64,000 bases of DNA from Pseudactinotalea sp. HY158 (lineage in GTDB: Bacteria; Actinomycetota; Actinomycetes; Actinomycetales; Beutenbergiaceae), in NCBI RefSeq assembly GCF_009660225.1, contig NZ_CP045920.1, forward strand, positions 2,046,001 through 2,110,000, in the 5' to 3' direction. This document shows, piece after piece, positions 26,891-35,120 of this stretch (positions within the stretch are counted from its first letter, which is position 1; every line of letters starts with the position of its first letter). The notes under the pieces were generated by a model that did no database searches, was not told the DNA's origin, and was given only the letters and a program-made list of their open reading frames with translations. The translations under genes and the position numbers were made by a program.

Positions 26891-26924
26891 GCGCGGTGCC
26901 CCGTGAACACGTGGGGCACCGCGC
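26891..26924 (+). terminator. Intercistronic hairpin after the binding-protein gene
   Basis: Perfect 12-base-pair stem (GCGCGGTGCCCC) with a 10-base loop between the binding-protein and permease genes. In ABC operons such structures protect the upstream message or partly end transcription, giving excess binding protein. Confidence 0.6.
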
Positions 26925-26975
26925 TCTCGTCGAAGGATCGGTCGGAATCGATCCACGCACTCGAAGGAGAGAGTC

Positions 26976-27908
26976 ATGGTCACGGTCACCGCCTCCCCGC
27001 AGGCATCGCCGCGCCGGGTGGGTTCTTCTGCCCGGGCGAGGTCTGGAATCCGCTTGGCTCGGTTGCTTGTGTGGCCGGCTTTGATCACTGCGATCGTGAT
27101 CACGCAGGTGCCGTTCCTGGTGACGATCTATTATTCGTTCCGGGAGTGGAATCTGCTGCGTCCGGGTGAGCAGCGGTTCGTGGGGTTCGATAATTACGCG
27201 AACGTGCTCGGCAGCGGGGTGTTTCTGTCCTCGTTGTGGGCCACGGTGCTCATCGTGGGGGTGAGTGTGGCGGTGGCGGTCGTGTTCGGGATGGCGTTGG
27301 CGTTGCTCCTGGATCGCCGGTTCATCGGTCAGGGGTTGGCGCGCACGCTGCTGATCACCCCGTTCCTGATGATGCCGGCGGCCGCGGCGCTCGTCTGGAA
27401 GTGGGCGCTGCTCGATTCGAATGTCGGGATGGTGAACTGGGCGTTCTCACTGGTGGGGATCTCGCCGGTGGCGTGGAATACCGATCATCCGATCGTGACG
27501 ATCATGATCGTGCTCATCTGGCAGTACACCCCGTTCATGATGTTGTTGTTGCTCGCGGGCCTGCAGTCCCAGCCCGGTGACGTGCTCGAGGCCGCGGCGG
27601 TCGATGGCGCGGGCCCGGTGCGCACGTTCCTGTACATGACGATCCCGCACCTGCGTCAGTACGTGGAGTTGGCGGTCCTGCTCGGGGCGATCCTGCTGCT
27701 GCAGGTCTTCGACCCGGTGGCGATCATGACCCGCGGGACCGGGGGCACCAAGACCCTGTCGTACCTGCTCTACGAGCGGGCCTTCGTCGGTCTGGAGATC
27801 GGGGAGGCCGCCGCCTACGGGGTGCTCTCGGTCATCGTGACGATCATCGTGGCGATGGTGGCCCTGCGGACCCTGTTCAAGGTGTTCAAGACGGAAGGAA
27901 CACGCTGA
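26976..27908 (+). CDS. Polyol ABC transporter permease (SmoF/MalF-like)
   Basis: 310 residues, six membrane segments: PFLVTIYYSFREWN and SLWATVLIVGVSVAVAVVFGMALALLLDRR near the start, then the EAA coupling loop EAAAVDGAGPVRTFLYMTIPHL. The ATG has a GGAGAG ribosome site. The stop overlaps the next start (TGATG). Codons in this gene use more TTG/GTG/GAT than its neighbours, which might indicate a different history. No ATPase is encoded in the cluster, so a shared MsmK/UgpC-type ATPase elsewhere is needed. Confidence 0.88.
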   Translation: MVTVTASPQASPRRVGSSARARSGIRLARLLVWPALITAIVITQVPFLVTIYYSFREWNLLRPGEQRFVGFDNYANVLGSGVFLSSLWATVLIVGVSVAVAVVFGMALALLLDRRFIGQGLARTLLITPFLMMPAAAALVWKWALLDSNVGMVNWAFSLVGISPVAWNTDHPIVTIMIVLIWQYTPFMMLLLLAGLQSQPGDVLEAAAVDGAGPVRTFLYMTIPHLRQYVELAVLLGAILLLQVFDPVAIMTRGTGGTKTLSYLLYERAFVGLEIGEAAAYGVLSVIVTIIVAMVALRTLFKVFKTEGTR

Positions 27909-28783
27909 TGTCGACCTCGATCTCGCCCACGCGTACAACCCACGAGAACGTCAAGCGGCATAAGCCGCTGGCCCGGCGGGTCGGCTCGTTCGGGTTGTCG
28001 CTGCTGACCTGGGCGCTGACGGCCGGGTTCTTCTTCCCGATCGCGTGGATGGTCTTCACCGCGTTCAAGACCGAGCGTGATGCGGCGACCATGCCGCCCA
28101 CGTTCCTGGCCGATTTCACCCTGGAGAACTTCTCCAAGGTCTTCGACCGGGGCTTCGCGATCTACCTGACGAACTCGGTCTCGGCCTCGGTCGTGTCCAC
28201 GATCATCGTCATGGTCCTGGCGGTACCGGCCGCCTACGGGCTCTCGGTCAGGCCGATCAAACGTTCGACCGATGTGTTGTTCTTCTTCATCTCCACGAAG
28301 TTCCTGCCGATCGCCGCGGCCGTCATACCGATCTACATGCTCCTGCAGGCCGCCGGCGCCCTGGACAACATCACCGCCCTGTCGATCCTGTACGTGGGCA
28401 TGAACCTGCCCCTGGCGGTGTGGATGATGCGGTCCTTCCTCATCGAGGTCCCCACCGAGATCATCGAGGCCGCCCAGGTCGACGGCGCCCGCTTCCGCAC
28501 CGAGCTCCTACGCATCGTCGTGCCGATCGTGGCCCCCGGGATCGCCGCCGCGGCCCTGATCTGCTTCATCTTCGCCTGGAACGAGTACTTCCTGGCGAAC
28601 CTGCTCACCTCGACCATCGCCCGCACCACCCCACCCTTCCTCGGCAGCTTCGTCTCCGGCCGCGGCCAATTCCTCGCCGCGCTCTCCGCCGCCGCCACCC
28701 TGGCCGTCCTCCCCGTGATCATCGCCGGCTGGGTCGCCCAGAAACGCCTCGTCCGCGGCCTCGCCATGGGCGCCATCAAATAA
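27908..28783 (+). CDS. Polyol ABC transporter permease (SmoG/MalG-like)
   Basis: 291 residues with six membrane segments. MalG-type features: FFFPIAWMVFTAFKTERDA, the long periplasmic loop, YLTNSVSASVVSTIIVMVLAVPAAYGLS, PIYMLLQAAGALDN and the EAA loop EAAQVDGARFRTELLRIVVPIVAPG. Pairs with the preceding permease. Confidence 0.88.
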   Translation: MSTSISPTRTTHENVKRHKPLARRVGSFGLSLLTWALTAGFFFPIAWMVFTAFKTERDAATMPPTFLADFTLENFSKVFDRGFAIYLTNSVSASVVSTIIVMVLAVPAAYGLSVRPIKRSTDVLFFFISTKFLPIAAAVIPIYMLLQAAGALDNITALSILYVGMNLPLAVWMMRSFLIEVPTEIIEAAQVDGARFRTELLRIVVPIVAPGIAAAALICFIFAWNEYFLANLLTSTIARTTPPFLGSFVSGRGQFLAALSAAATLAVLPVIIAGWVAQKRLVRGLAMGAIK

Positions 28784-28842
28784 CCCCGCATCGACCCTGC
28801 GAGAGCGTGAGCACTCGCCCAGCACCGAAAGGCCGGCCCCAC

Positions 28843-29868
28843 ATGAACGAGATGATCCGCCGCGTCACGGTCGTCGCCCCCGGAGAAATCCGGATCGACG
28901 AGACTCCCCGCCCCGCGCCGAGCAACGCCGAGGTGCTCGTGCGCATGCTTGTCACGGGGGTATGCGGATCCGACACCCACGCAGCTGCCGGACGGCATCC
29001 GTTCGTGGCACTGCCCTACAACCCCGGCCACGAGGTCGTCGGGGTGATCGATGCGCTTGGTCCCGATGTCACGGCCTTCGAAGTCGGCGACCGGGTCACG
29101 GTCGAGCCGACCCTGCCGTGCTGGAACTGCAAGATGTGCCGTACCGATCGGTCCAATCTCTGTGAGAATCTGCAGTTCTTCGGATGCGGCTGGGACCAGG
29201 GCGGCATGGCCGACTACTTCACGGTCGCCTCCACCCGGCTCCACCGGGTACCGGAACAGTTCACCGACCTGCAGGCCGCACTCATCGAGCCCCTCTCGAC
29301 CCCCGTGCACGCCGTTCGCCTCGCCGGCGATCTCCGCGGCAAGGCGGTGGCCATCGTCGGAGCGGGCACGATCGGCCTCCTCGTACTCAAGGCAGCGCGG
29401 CACGCCGGCGCCGCGCGGATCATCATGACCGATCCCCTGCCCGAGAAGCGCCGGCTGGCACTCGCGCTCGGTGCCGACGACGTCGTCGATGCGCGCGAGG
29501 ACGATGTCGCTACCCGCGTTCGGTCGGTGCTCGGAGAGAGCGCCGATGTCGTATTCGACTGCGTGGCGATCCAATCGACGATCGATCAGGCGATCGAGAT
29601 CGCACTCAAGGCCGGCACGGTCGTCGTCGTCGGCGTTCCGGAGGCCTCCGTGACCGTGCCGCTGCCGCTCATCCAGGATCAGCAACTGCGCATTCAGGGG
29701 TCCGCCACCTATCTGCCCGAGGACTACCGAACCGCCATGGAGATCCTTGCGAGCGGGACCGTATCGACCGATGACTTCATCACCGCCACATTCCGTCTCG
29801 ACGATGCCGCCGAGGCCTTCGAGGCCGCCTCCGCTGGGCACCAGGTCAAGGTGCTCGTCACCCGCTGA
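28843..29868 (+). CDS. Zinc-dependent polyol/alcohol dehydrogenase (MDR family)
   Basis: 341 residues. Catalytic zinc ligands Cys41 (VCGSDTH), His63 and Glu64 (PGHE), structural zinc Cys93/96/99/107 (CWNCKMC...C), and an NAD motif GAGTIG (173-178). This is the sorbitol/L-threonine/xylitol dehydrogenase type. It follows the polyol importer in the same orientation and probably oxidises the imported polyol, in parallel with or before the SDRs. Confidence 0.88.
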   Translation: MNEMIRRVTVVAPGEIRIDETPRPAPSNAEVLVRMLVTGVCGSDTHAAAGRHPFVALPYNPGHEVVGVIDALGPDVTAFEVGDRVTVEPTLPCWNCKMCRTDRSNLCENLQFFGCGWDQGGMADYFTVASTRLHRVPEQFTDLQAALIEPLSTPVHAVRLAGDLRGKAVAIVGAGTIGLLVLKAARHAGAARIIMTDPLPEKRRLALALGADDVVDAREDDVATRVRSVLGESADVVFDCVAIQSTIDQAIEIALKAGTVVVVGVPEASVTVPLPLIQDQQLRIQGSATYLPEDYRTAMEILASGTVSTDDFITATFRLDDAAEAFEAASAGHQVKVLVTR

Positions 29869-29938
29869 TCCATCGGCGGATCGGCCCCCGCACCGACGGC
29901 GCTCGGCCCACCTCCCACGAAAACCCCGCGCGTCCGTT

Positions 29939-29967
29939 TTCATCGGGGCCGCCCGCGGCCGTACGAT
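29939..29967 (+). promoter_or_regulatory. Possible glmS promoter
   Basis: TTCATC (29939-29944), 17-base spacer, TACGAT (29962-29967), about 48 bases before the glmS start. The -35 is weak. A GAAAAC/GTTTTC inverted repeat overlaps it. Confidence 0.35.
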
Positions 29968-30015
29968 TTTCCCGCACCCCGGGCCGACCGGCCCGCCCCG
30001 ACCAGGAGGTCCTCC

Positions 30016-31842
30016 ATGTGCGGAATCGTCGGATACATCGGCCACCGGCCCGCCCAGCCCATCCTCACCAGCGGCCTCAAGCGGCTCGAGTACCGCGGCT
30101 ACGACAGCGCCGGGATCGCGACGATCGACGACGACGCCCGTGTCACCCTCGTGCGCGCCGTCGGCAAGGTCGCCGAGTTGGAGCATGCCGTGGCGACCCG
30201 CGTCACCGCGGACACGGTCGGCATCGGGCACACCCGCTGGGCCACCCACGGCGTGCCGAGCGAGCGCAACAGCCACCCGCATCACGTCGGCCGCGTCTAC
30301 CTCATCCACAACGGGATCATCGAGAACTACGCCGAGCTCGCCGATGTACTCACCGAACGCGGATACACGTTCGCCGGCGAGACCGACAGCGAGGTGCTCG
30401 CCGCACTCGTCGACGCGCTCCTCCCCCTGCACGGCACCCTGCTCGAGGCCGTGAGCGGCGCGCTCAAGATGGTCGTCGGCACCTACGGCCTCGCGCTGCT
30501 GTCCGACGAGAACCCCGATGAGATCGTCGTCGCCCGCCGCGGCAGCCCGCTCATCGTGGGCCTGGGAGAGCAGGAGACCTTCGTGGCCAGCGACGCCGCC
30601 GCGATCGTGGGCCACACCGACCGCGTCGTCTACCTCCAGGACGGCGAGATCGGCGTCTGCACCCGCGGCGGCATCGCCCTCTACGACGTCGACGTCCAGC
30701 CGCTCGAACCCGCGGTCGAGAAACTCCAGGTCGACCTCGCCTCGATCCAGAAGAAGGGCTACGACCACTTCCTGCTCAAGGAGATCCACGAGCAGCCCGA
30801 GGCCCTGCGCGCGACCCTGCGCGGACGCATCGACCCGGAGACGAACCGGGTCCAGCTCGGCGGGCTCAACCTCACCGACGACCAGCTCCGGTCGATCCGC
30901 AACATCATCGTGGTCGGCTGCGGCACCGCCTACTACGCGGGCCTCGAGGCCGCGTACCTGATCGAGCAGTTCACCGACGACGTCACCATCCGCGCCGAGG
31001 TCGCGAGCGAGCTGCGCTACCGCTCCTTCCACACCCCGAAGAACACGGTCGCGCTCATCGTCTCCCAGTCCGGCGAGACCGCCGACACGCTCGCGTGCCT
31101 GCAGGAGCTGCAGCGCCGCGGCGTCCACTGCATCGGCATCGTCAACGTCGTGGGCTCCACGATCGCCCGCGAGGTCGACGGCGGCATCTACACCCACGTC
31201 GGCGCCGAGATCTCCGTGGCGAGCACGAAGGCCTTCACCTCCCAGGTCGCGGCGGTCACCCTCTTCGGCATCGCGCTCGCCCAGGCCAAGGGCATGAGCC
31301 GGCAGGATCTCGTGCGCTACACCGACGAGTTCGCCCTCCTGCCCGAGGCGATCGAGGCGGCGCTGGCAAGCGTCGAGGAGCAGGTGAGGGACGTCGTCCG
31401 TACGTACTCGGACTACTCCCACGCGCTCTACGTGGGGCGCGACACGCTCTACCCGATCGCGCTCGAGGGCGCGCTCAAGCTCAAGGAGGTCACGTACGTC
31501 CACGCCGAGGGGTATGCCGCCGGCGAGCTCAAGCACGGGCCGATCGCCCTGATCGACGACTCGTTCTTCGAGGTCTGCTACCTCCAGGACAACTGGCTGC
31601 GGGAGAAGTCCGTGAGCGCGCTCGTGGAGATGAACGCGCGCGGGGCGCACGCGATCGTCGTCACAAACGTCGACCGGGAGCTGCCGGCCGAGACCGTCAT
31701 CCGGGTACCCACGACCGCGGATCTGCTCGCCCCGCTCGTGTTCAACGTCGTCTCCCAGCTCTTCGCCTACTACATGGCGGTCGAGCGCGGCACCGACGTG
31801 GATCAGCCGCGCAACCTGGCCAAGTCGGTCACGGTGGAATAG
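30016..31842 (+). CDS. glmS: Glutamine--fructose-6-phosphate aminotransferase (isomerizing)
   Basis: Makes glucosamine 6-phosphate from fructose 6-phosphate and glutamine, the first step to UDP-GlcNAc and peptidoglycan. 608 residues, normal length. The N-terminal glutaminase has the nucleophile Cys2 (MCGIVGYIG), YRGYDSAGIA, HTRWATHG and GETDSEVLA; the C-terminal isomerase has two SIS domains (VGCGTAYYAG, SQSGETADTLACLQE, STKAFTSQ, VGRDTLYPIALEGALKLKEVTYVHAEGYAAGELKHGPIALID) and the end RNLAKSVTVE. AGGAGG precedes the ATG. Confidence 0.97.
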   Translation: MCGIVGYIGHRPAQPILTSGLKRLEYRGYDSAGIATIDDDARVTLVRAVGKVAELEHAVATRVTADTVGIGHTRWATHGVPSERNSHPHHVGRVYLIHNGIIENYAELADVLTERGYTFAGETDSEVLAALVDALLPLHGTLLEAVSGALKMVVGTYGLALLSDENPDEIVVARRGSPLIVGLGEQETFVASDAAAIVGHTDRVVYLQDGEIGVCTRGGIALYDVDVQPLEPAVEKLQVDLASIQKKGYDHFLLKEIHEQPEALRATLRGRIDPETNRVQLGGLNLTDDQLRSIRNIIVVGCGTAYYAGLEAAYLIEQFTDDVTIRAEVASELRYRSFHTPKNTVALIVSQSGETADTLACLQELQRRGVHCIGIVNVVGSTIAREVDGGIYTHVGAEISVASTKAFTSQVAAVTLFGIALAQAKGMSRQDLVRYTDEFALLPEAIEAALASVEEQVRDVVRTYSDYSHALYVGRDTLYPIALEGALKLKEVTYVHAEGYAAGELKHGPIALIDDSFFEVCYLQDNWLREKSVSALVEMNARGAHAIVVTNVDRELPAETVIRVPTTADLLAPLVFNVVSQLFAYYMAVERGTDVDQPRNLAKSVTVE

Positions 31843-31928
31843 ACCCTGCCGCTCGTGGGGACGGCGTCGCGCGCCCGGGCGTCCAGGCCTATCGTGTCGG
31901 TGATGTGACGATCGCGCATGAGGGGTCG

Positions 31929-32591
31929 ATGCGACGGGCCGAGCCCACCCGGTGTCGGCGACGGCCCTGGCTCACCGGGGCGGTCTTCGCCGTGACCGCC
32001 GCGATGGGAGTGGCGCAGCTGATCCACCCGGCCCTGCTCGACGCGCTCGAGCGCAGCCCGGCGGCGCTGCACGGGCAGTGGTGGCGGTTCGGCACCGCGC
32101 TGCTCGTCCAGGACGGCGGGATCGCCGGCCTGGCATCGAACCTGCTGTTCCTCGCGTTGATCGGCGCGATCGCGGAGCAGGTGATCTCGCGGGGGTGGTG
32201 GATCGTCCAGTATCTCGCCGTCGGGGTCGCGACCGAGTTCCTTGCCCTGCTATGGCAGCCGATCGGAGGCGGAAATTCCATCGCGGTCTGCGGGCTCACG
32301 GGGGCGGTCGCGGTGGCGGCCTGGCACCGCCACGAGCGGCTCCCCCGCTGGGCGCCGTCGGCCGTGGCGCTGTGGTGCGGGGCGCTGCTCGCCACCGCGT
32401 GGCTGCCGCTCATCGTGCTCGGCTTCGTCGGTGCCGGCGTCGCCCGGATACGGCAACAGGCGGGCCGGTCGACCGGCGAGCTCGTGCTCGCGGCGGTGAT
32501 CGCGACGGGCGCGGCGCTGGCCGTCGTCGCCGATATCCACGGCGCGGCGCTGATGCTCGGGCTCCTGCTCGCGTGGGGACGGCGTCGCTGA
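31929..32591 (+). CDS. Rhomboid-like intramembrane protein
   Basis: 220 residues, about six membrane helices. WWRFGTALLVQDGGIAGLASNLLFLALIGAIAEQVI is the rhomboid N-terminal pattern with the loop-1 region, GGGNSIAVCGLTGAVA sits where rhomboids have the catalytic serine motif (GxSG), and DIHGAALMLGLLLAW where they have the catalytic His helix. The serine motif differs from GASG, so protease activity is uncertain; it may be a pseudoprotease. Start ATG 31929 chosen for the GAGGGG upstream. Confidence 0.6.
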   Translation: MRRAEPTRCRRRPWLTGAVFAVTAAMGVAQLIHPALLDALERSPAALHGQWWRFGTALLVQDGGIAGLASNLLFLALIGAIAEQVISRGWWIVQYLAVGVATEFLALLWQPIGGGNSIAVCGLTGAVAVAAWHRHERLPRWAPSAVALWCGALLATAWLPLIVLGFVGAGVARIRQQAGRSTGELVLAAVIATGAALAVVADIHGAALMLGLLLAWGRRR

Positions 32592-32605
32592 TCGCGGCGC
32601 GGAGA

Positions 32606-32983
32606 TCAGCCGGCCCGCTTCTCCAGTTGCGCAATCCGCTGGTAGGAGACGCCGAGCACCTCGGCGGCCTCGCGCTGTGTCAGCCCCTGGGAACGAAGCC
32701 CGGTCACCGCGTTCCGTGCCAACCGTGCGGCGTCGGCGGCGTCGGCACGCGCACGAGCCTCCTTGTCTCGTGCGGCTTCCCACGACAGGCGTATCGCGTC
32801 ATCGACCTCGATATCGAGATCGACCCGGATCGACGACTCATCGACATCGAGAGCCAACGCGGCGGCCTCACGGGCCATCGCGCGCACCTGATCGAGACGG
32901 CGGGCCTGGGTCACCACCCCGAGTTCTGGGATGTCGACTGTCCACCAGCGCCCCTCCCTCCGCGCCACGATCCTCATCGCCAT
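32606..32983 (-). CDS. hicB: HicB-family antitoxin
   Basis: 125 residues. N-terminal HicB partial RNase-H-like fold (MRIVARREGRWWTVDIPELGVVTQARRLDQVRAMAREAAALAL), an Arg/Ala helix, and a C-terminal HTH (GLTQREAAEVLGVSYQRIAQLEK). It would neutralise HicA and repress the promoter. The gene follows hicA after 6 bases, the usual toxin-first order. Confidence 0.82.
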   Translation of the reverse strand: MAMRIVARREGRWWTVDIPELGVVTQARRLDQVRAMAREAAALALDVDESSIRVDLDIEVDDAIRLSWEAARDKEARARADAADAARLARNAVTGLRSQGLTQREAAEVLGVSYQRIAQLEKRAG

Positions 32984-32989
32984 CTAAAT

Positions 32990-33199
32990 CTATCTCCATG
33001 CGTCGGGCGCGTCGCCGTCCAGGGCCGCGATGACACTCCGGACGACTCCCGCGCTGATCATTCGGTGCTTCGGAAGTACTAGTCGTCGACCCTCAGGTGA
33101 GACCCACATCTCGTGTGATCCTCTTGTTCGACCGATCACCCAGCCTCGCAGTCGCAACTGCGCCGCGACTCGTCGGTACTTGACTTCCTTGACCACCAC
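32990..33199 (-). CDS. hicA: HicA-family mRNA interferase toxin
   Basis: 69 residues from GTG 33199. The dsRBD-like fold reads VVVKEVKYRRVAAQLRLRGWVIGRTRGSHEMWVSPEGRRLVLPKHR; His29 in RGSH is the catalytic residue of the family. Cleaves mRNA until bound by HicB. No strong ribosome site; the same frame stays open far upstream into ParE-like sequence, so the true start is uncertain. Confidence 0.75.
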   Translation of the reverse strand: MVVKEVKYRRVAAQLRLRGWVIGRTRGSHEMWVSPEGRRLVLPKHRMISAGVVRSVIAALDGDAPDAWR

Positions 33200-33545
33200 T
33201 CTAGGCAAGTGGGGATAGCCGATCAAGACAAGGGACCCTAGAAATCTGTGGATGGGCCGCCGGGTGCGCCCGACCCCGTCGACCGCTGCGGCCGCATCAC
33301 GGATGGCAGCCGCGATCACGGTCTCATAGCGGTGGCGTGCACGCGGGGCGAACTCCTCGTGCGACCGCGCGAGAATCGACGCGATGTCGGCTCGAGCGGA
33401 ATGCGTGAGTCGAAGCGTCGACGTCAGTCTGCGCGCGAGCGCCTCGGTGTCGGCCTGCCGAGCCGAGTGATGAAGCCGTCGAGGTCCTCTTCCGCGATCT
33501 CGTCGAAGCGCCCGACCTGCAAGAATGGCCCGGTCGTGACCCGTC
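33200..33545 (-). pseudogene. ParDE-type toxin-antitoxin remnant, toxin part in frame with hicA
   Basis: Two fragments on the minus strand. The first ends with TGA at 33424 and reads GPFLQVGRFDEIAEEDLDGFITRLGR, the tail of a small antitoxin lacking an identifiable start. The second begins at about 33427 and reads RLTHSARADIASILARSHEEFAPRARHRYETVIAAAIRDAAAAV, the first two helices of a RelE/ParE toxin. It then loses the ParE beta-sheet (only GVGRTRRPIHRFLGSLVLIGYPHLP follows) and runs without a stop into hicA. Decayed module or a chimeric toxin gene. Confidence 0.55.
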
Positions 33546-33563
33546 CGTCCGAAGGAGACCAGG

Positions 33564-35120
33564 ATGTCGCCGAGCCCATCGGGACCAGCAGAGCCCACGC
33601 CCACCGGCGCGCGCGAGGCGAGCGGCGTCGTCCATGATCAGGGCGGTGCGCCGATCGCCACCGGGGCGAGCGCCACCCGCGGGATCGTGGAGACCGCCGG
33701 GATCGAGATCATCGGCGAGTCCGAACGCACGGCGAGGCCGCGGGACCTGTTCTGGCCGTGGTTCGCCGCGAACGTGTCGGTGTTCGGGATGAGCTACGGC
33801 TCCTACCTGCTCGGCTTCGGGATCTCGCTGTGGCAGGCCACGGTCGTGGGGATCATCGGGATCGTCATCAGCTTCGCGCTGTGCGGGCTCATCGCGATCG
33901 CCGGCAAGCGCGGCAGCACCCCCACGATGATCCTCTCCCGGGCCGCGTTCGGCGTGCAGGGCCAGAAGGTGCCCGGGGTGATCTCCTGGCTCACCTCGAT
34001 CGGCTGGGAGACCGTGCTCGCGATCACCGCCGTGCTCGCCACCTCCACGGTGTTCAGGGCGCTCGGCTGGGGAACGGGCACGGCGATCACGCTGCTGGCC
34101 ACGCTGTTCATCGCCGCGCTCATCGTCATCGCCTCGGTGCTCGGCTACCACACGATCATGAAGGTGCAGTCGGTGCTCACGTGGGCGACCGGACTCATGA
34201 CCGTGCTGTTCATGGTGCTCACGGCGGGCAAGATCAACTGGGACCAGATCGGCTCCACCCCGGACGGCTCGGCGCAGCAGATGCTCGGCGCGCTCGTCAT
34301 GGTGCTCACCGGGTTCGGGCTCGGCTGGATCAACATCGCCGCCGACTGGACCCGCTACCAGAAGCGCTCCACCCGCGACCGCACGATCGTCGCCTGGAAC
34401 ACGTTCGGAGCCTCGATCGCGCCCGTCGTGCTCGTGGTGTTCGGGCTGCTGCTGGCCGAGTCGAACGCCGACCTGGCCGCGGCGATCGGCGACGACCCGA
34501 TCGGGGCCCTCATCACGATCCTGCCGCTGTGGGCGCTCGTGCCGTTCTGGATCGTGGCCGTGCTCACGCAGGTCTCCGGGGCGATCCTGGGCATCTACTC
34601 CTCCGGCCTCACGCTGCTCAGCCTCGGCATCCGCATCCCGCGCCCGGCCGCCGCCGCGATCGACGGGGTCATCCTCACCGCCGGCACGATCTGGGTCGTG
34701 TTCTTCGCGGGCACGTTCATCGGGCCGTTCCAGAGCTTCCTCATCACGCTCGGGGTGCCGATGGCGGCCTGGGCCGGGATCCTCATCGCCGACATCCTCA
34801 CCCGCCGCACGGTCTACGACGAGGCGGCCCTGTTCACCTCCGCCGGCCGCTACCGCGCCGTCGACTGGACCGCCATCGCCACGATGGTCATCGCCTCGGT
34901 CATCGGCTGGGGCCTCGTGGCCAACGGCTTCGCCGCCGAGGCGTCGTGGAACAACTGGCAGGGCTATCTGCTCGGGATCGTGGGCGGGCGCGAGGGCGCC
35001 TGGGCGGGCGCGAACCTCGGGGTGCTCGTGGCGCTCGTGCTCTCCTTCGTCGTCTCGGTGATCGCCCGGCGCGCCCGCATCGGTCGCCAGGAGCACGGCC
35101 TGGCCGCGCTGCCGCGATGA
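33564..35120 (+). CDS. NCS1-family permease (cytosine/purine/allantoin type)
   Basis: 518 residues, about twelve membrane segments after a 60-residue cytoplasmic N-terminus. NCS1 landmarks: FWPWFAANVSVFGMSYGSYLLGFGISLWQA, GKRGSTPTMILSRAAFGVQGQKVPG, FGLGWINIAADWTRYQKRST and the C-terminal WNNWQGYLLGI. The family imports nucleobases, hydantoins, allantoin, thiamine or pyridoxine with Na+ or H+. The stop overlaps the next start (ATGA), so it supplies the substrate for the two enzymes that follow. Confidence 0.88.
   Translation: MSPSPSGPAEPTPTGAREASGVVHDQGGAPIATGASATRGIVETAGIEIIGESERTARPRDLFWPWFAANVSVFGMSYGSYLLGFGISLWQATVVGIIGIVISFALCGLIAIAGKRGSTPTMILSRAAFGVQGQKVPGVISWLTSIGWETVLAITAVLATSTVFRALGWGTGTAITLLATLFIAALIVIASVLGYHTIMKVQSVLTWATGLMTVLFMVLTAGKINWDQIGSTPDGSAQQMLGALVMVLTGFGLGWINIAADWTRYQKRSTRDRTIVAWNTFGASIAPVVLVVFGLLLAESNADLAAAIGDDPIGALITILPLWALVPFWIVAVLTQVSGAILGIYSSGLTLLSLGIRIPRPAAAAIDGVILTAGTIWVVFFAGTFIGPFQSFLITLGVPMAAWAGILIADILTRRTVYDEAALFTSAGRYRAVDWTAIATMVIASVIGWGLVANGFAAEASWNNWQGYLLGIVGGREGAWAGANLGVLVALVLSFVVSVIARRARIGRQEHGLAALPR

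Noticed and set aside
29869-30015. glmS ribozyme or riboswitch
   Set aside because: The leader is only about 50 bases beyond the likely promoter and lacks the double-pseudoknot core; the ribozyme is known mainly from Firmicutes.
28333-31650. Long open frame on the minus strand opposite the polyol importer, dehydrogenase and glmS
   Set aside because: Antisense to well-conserved genes with no domain of its own.
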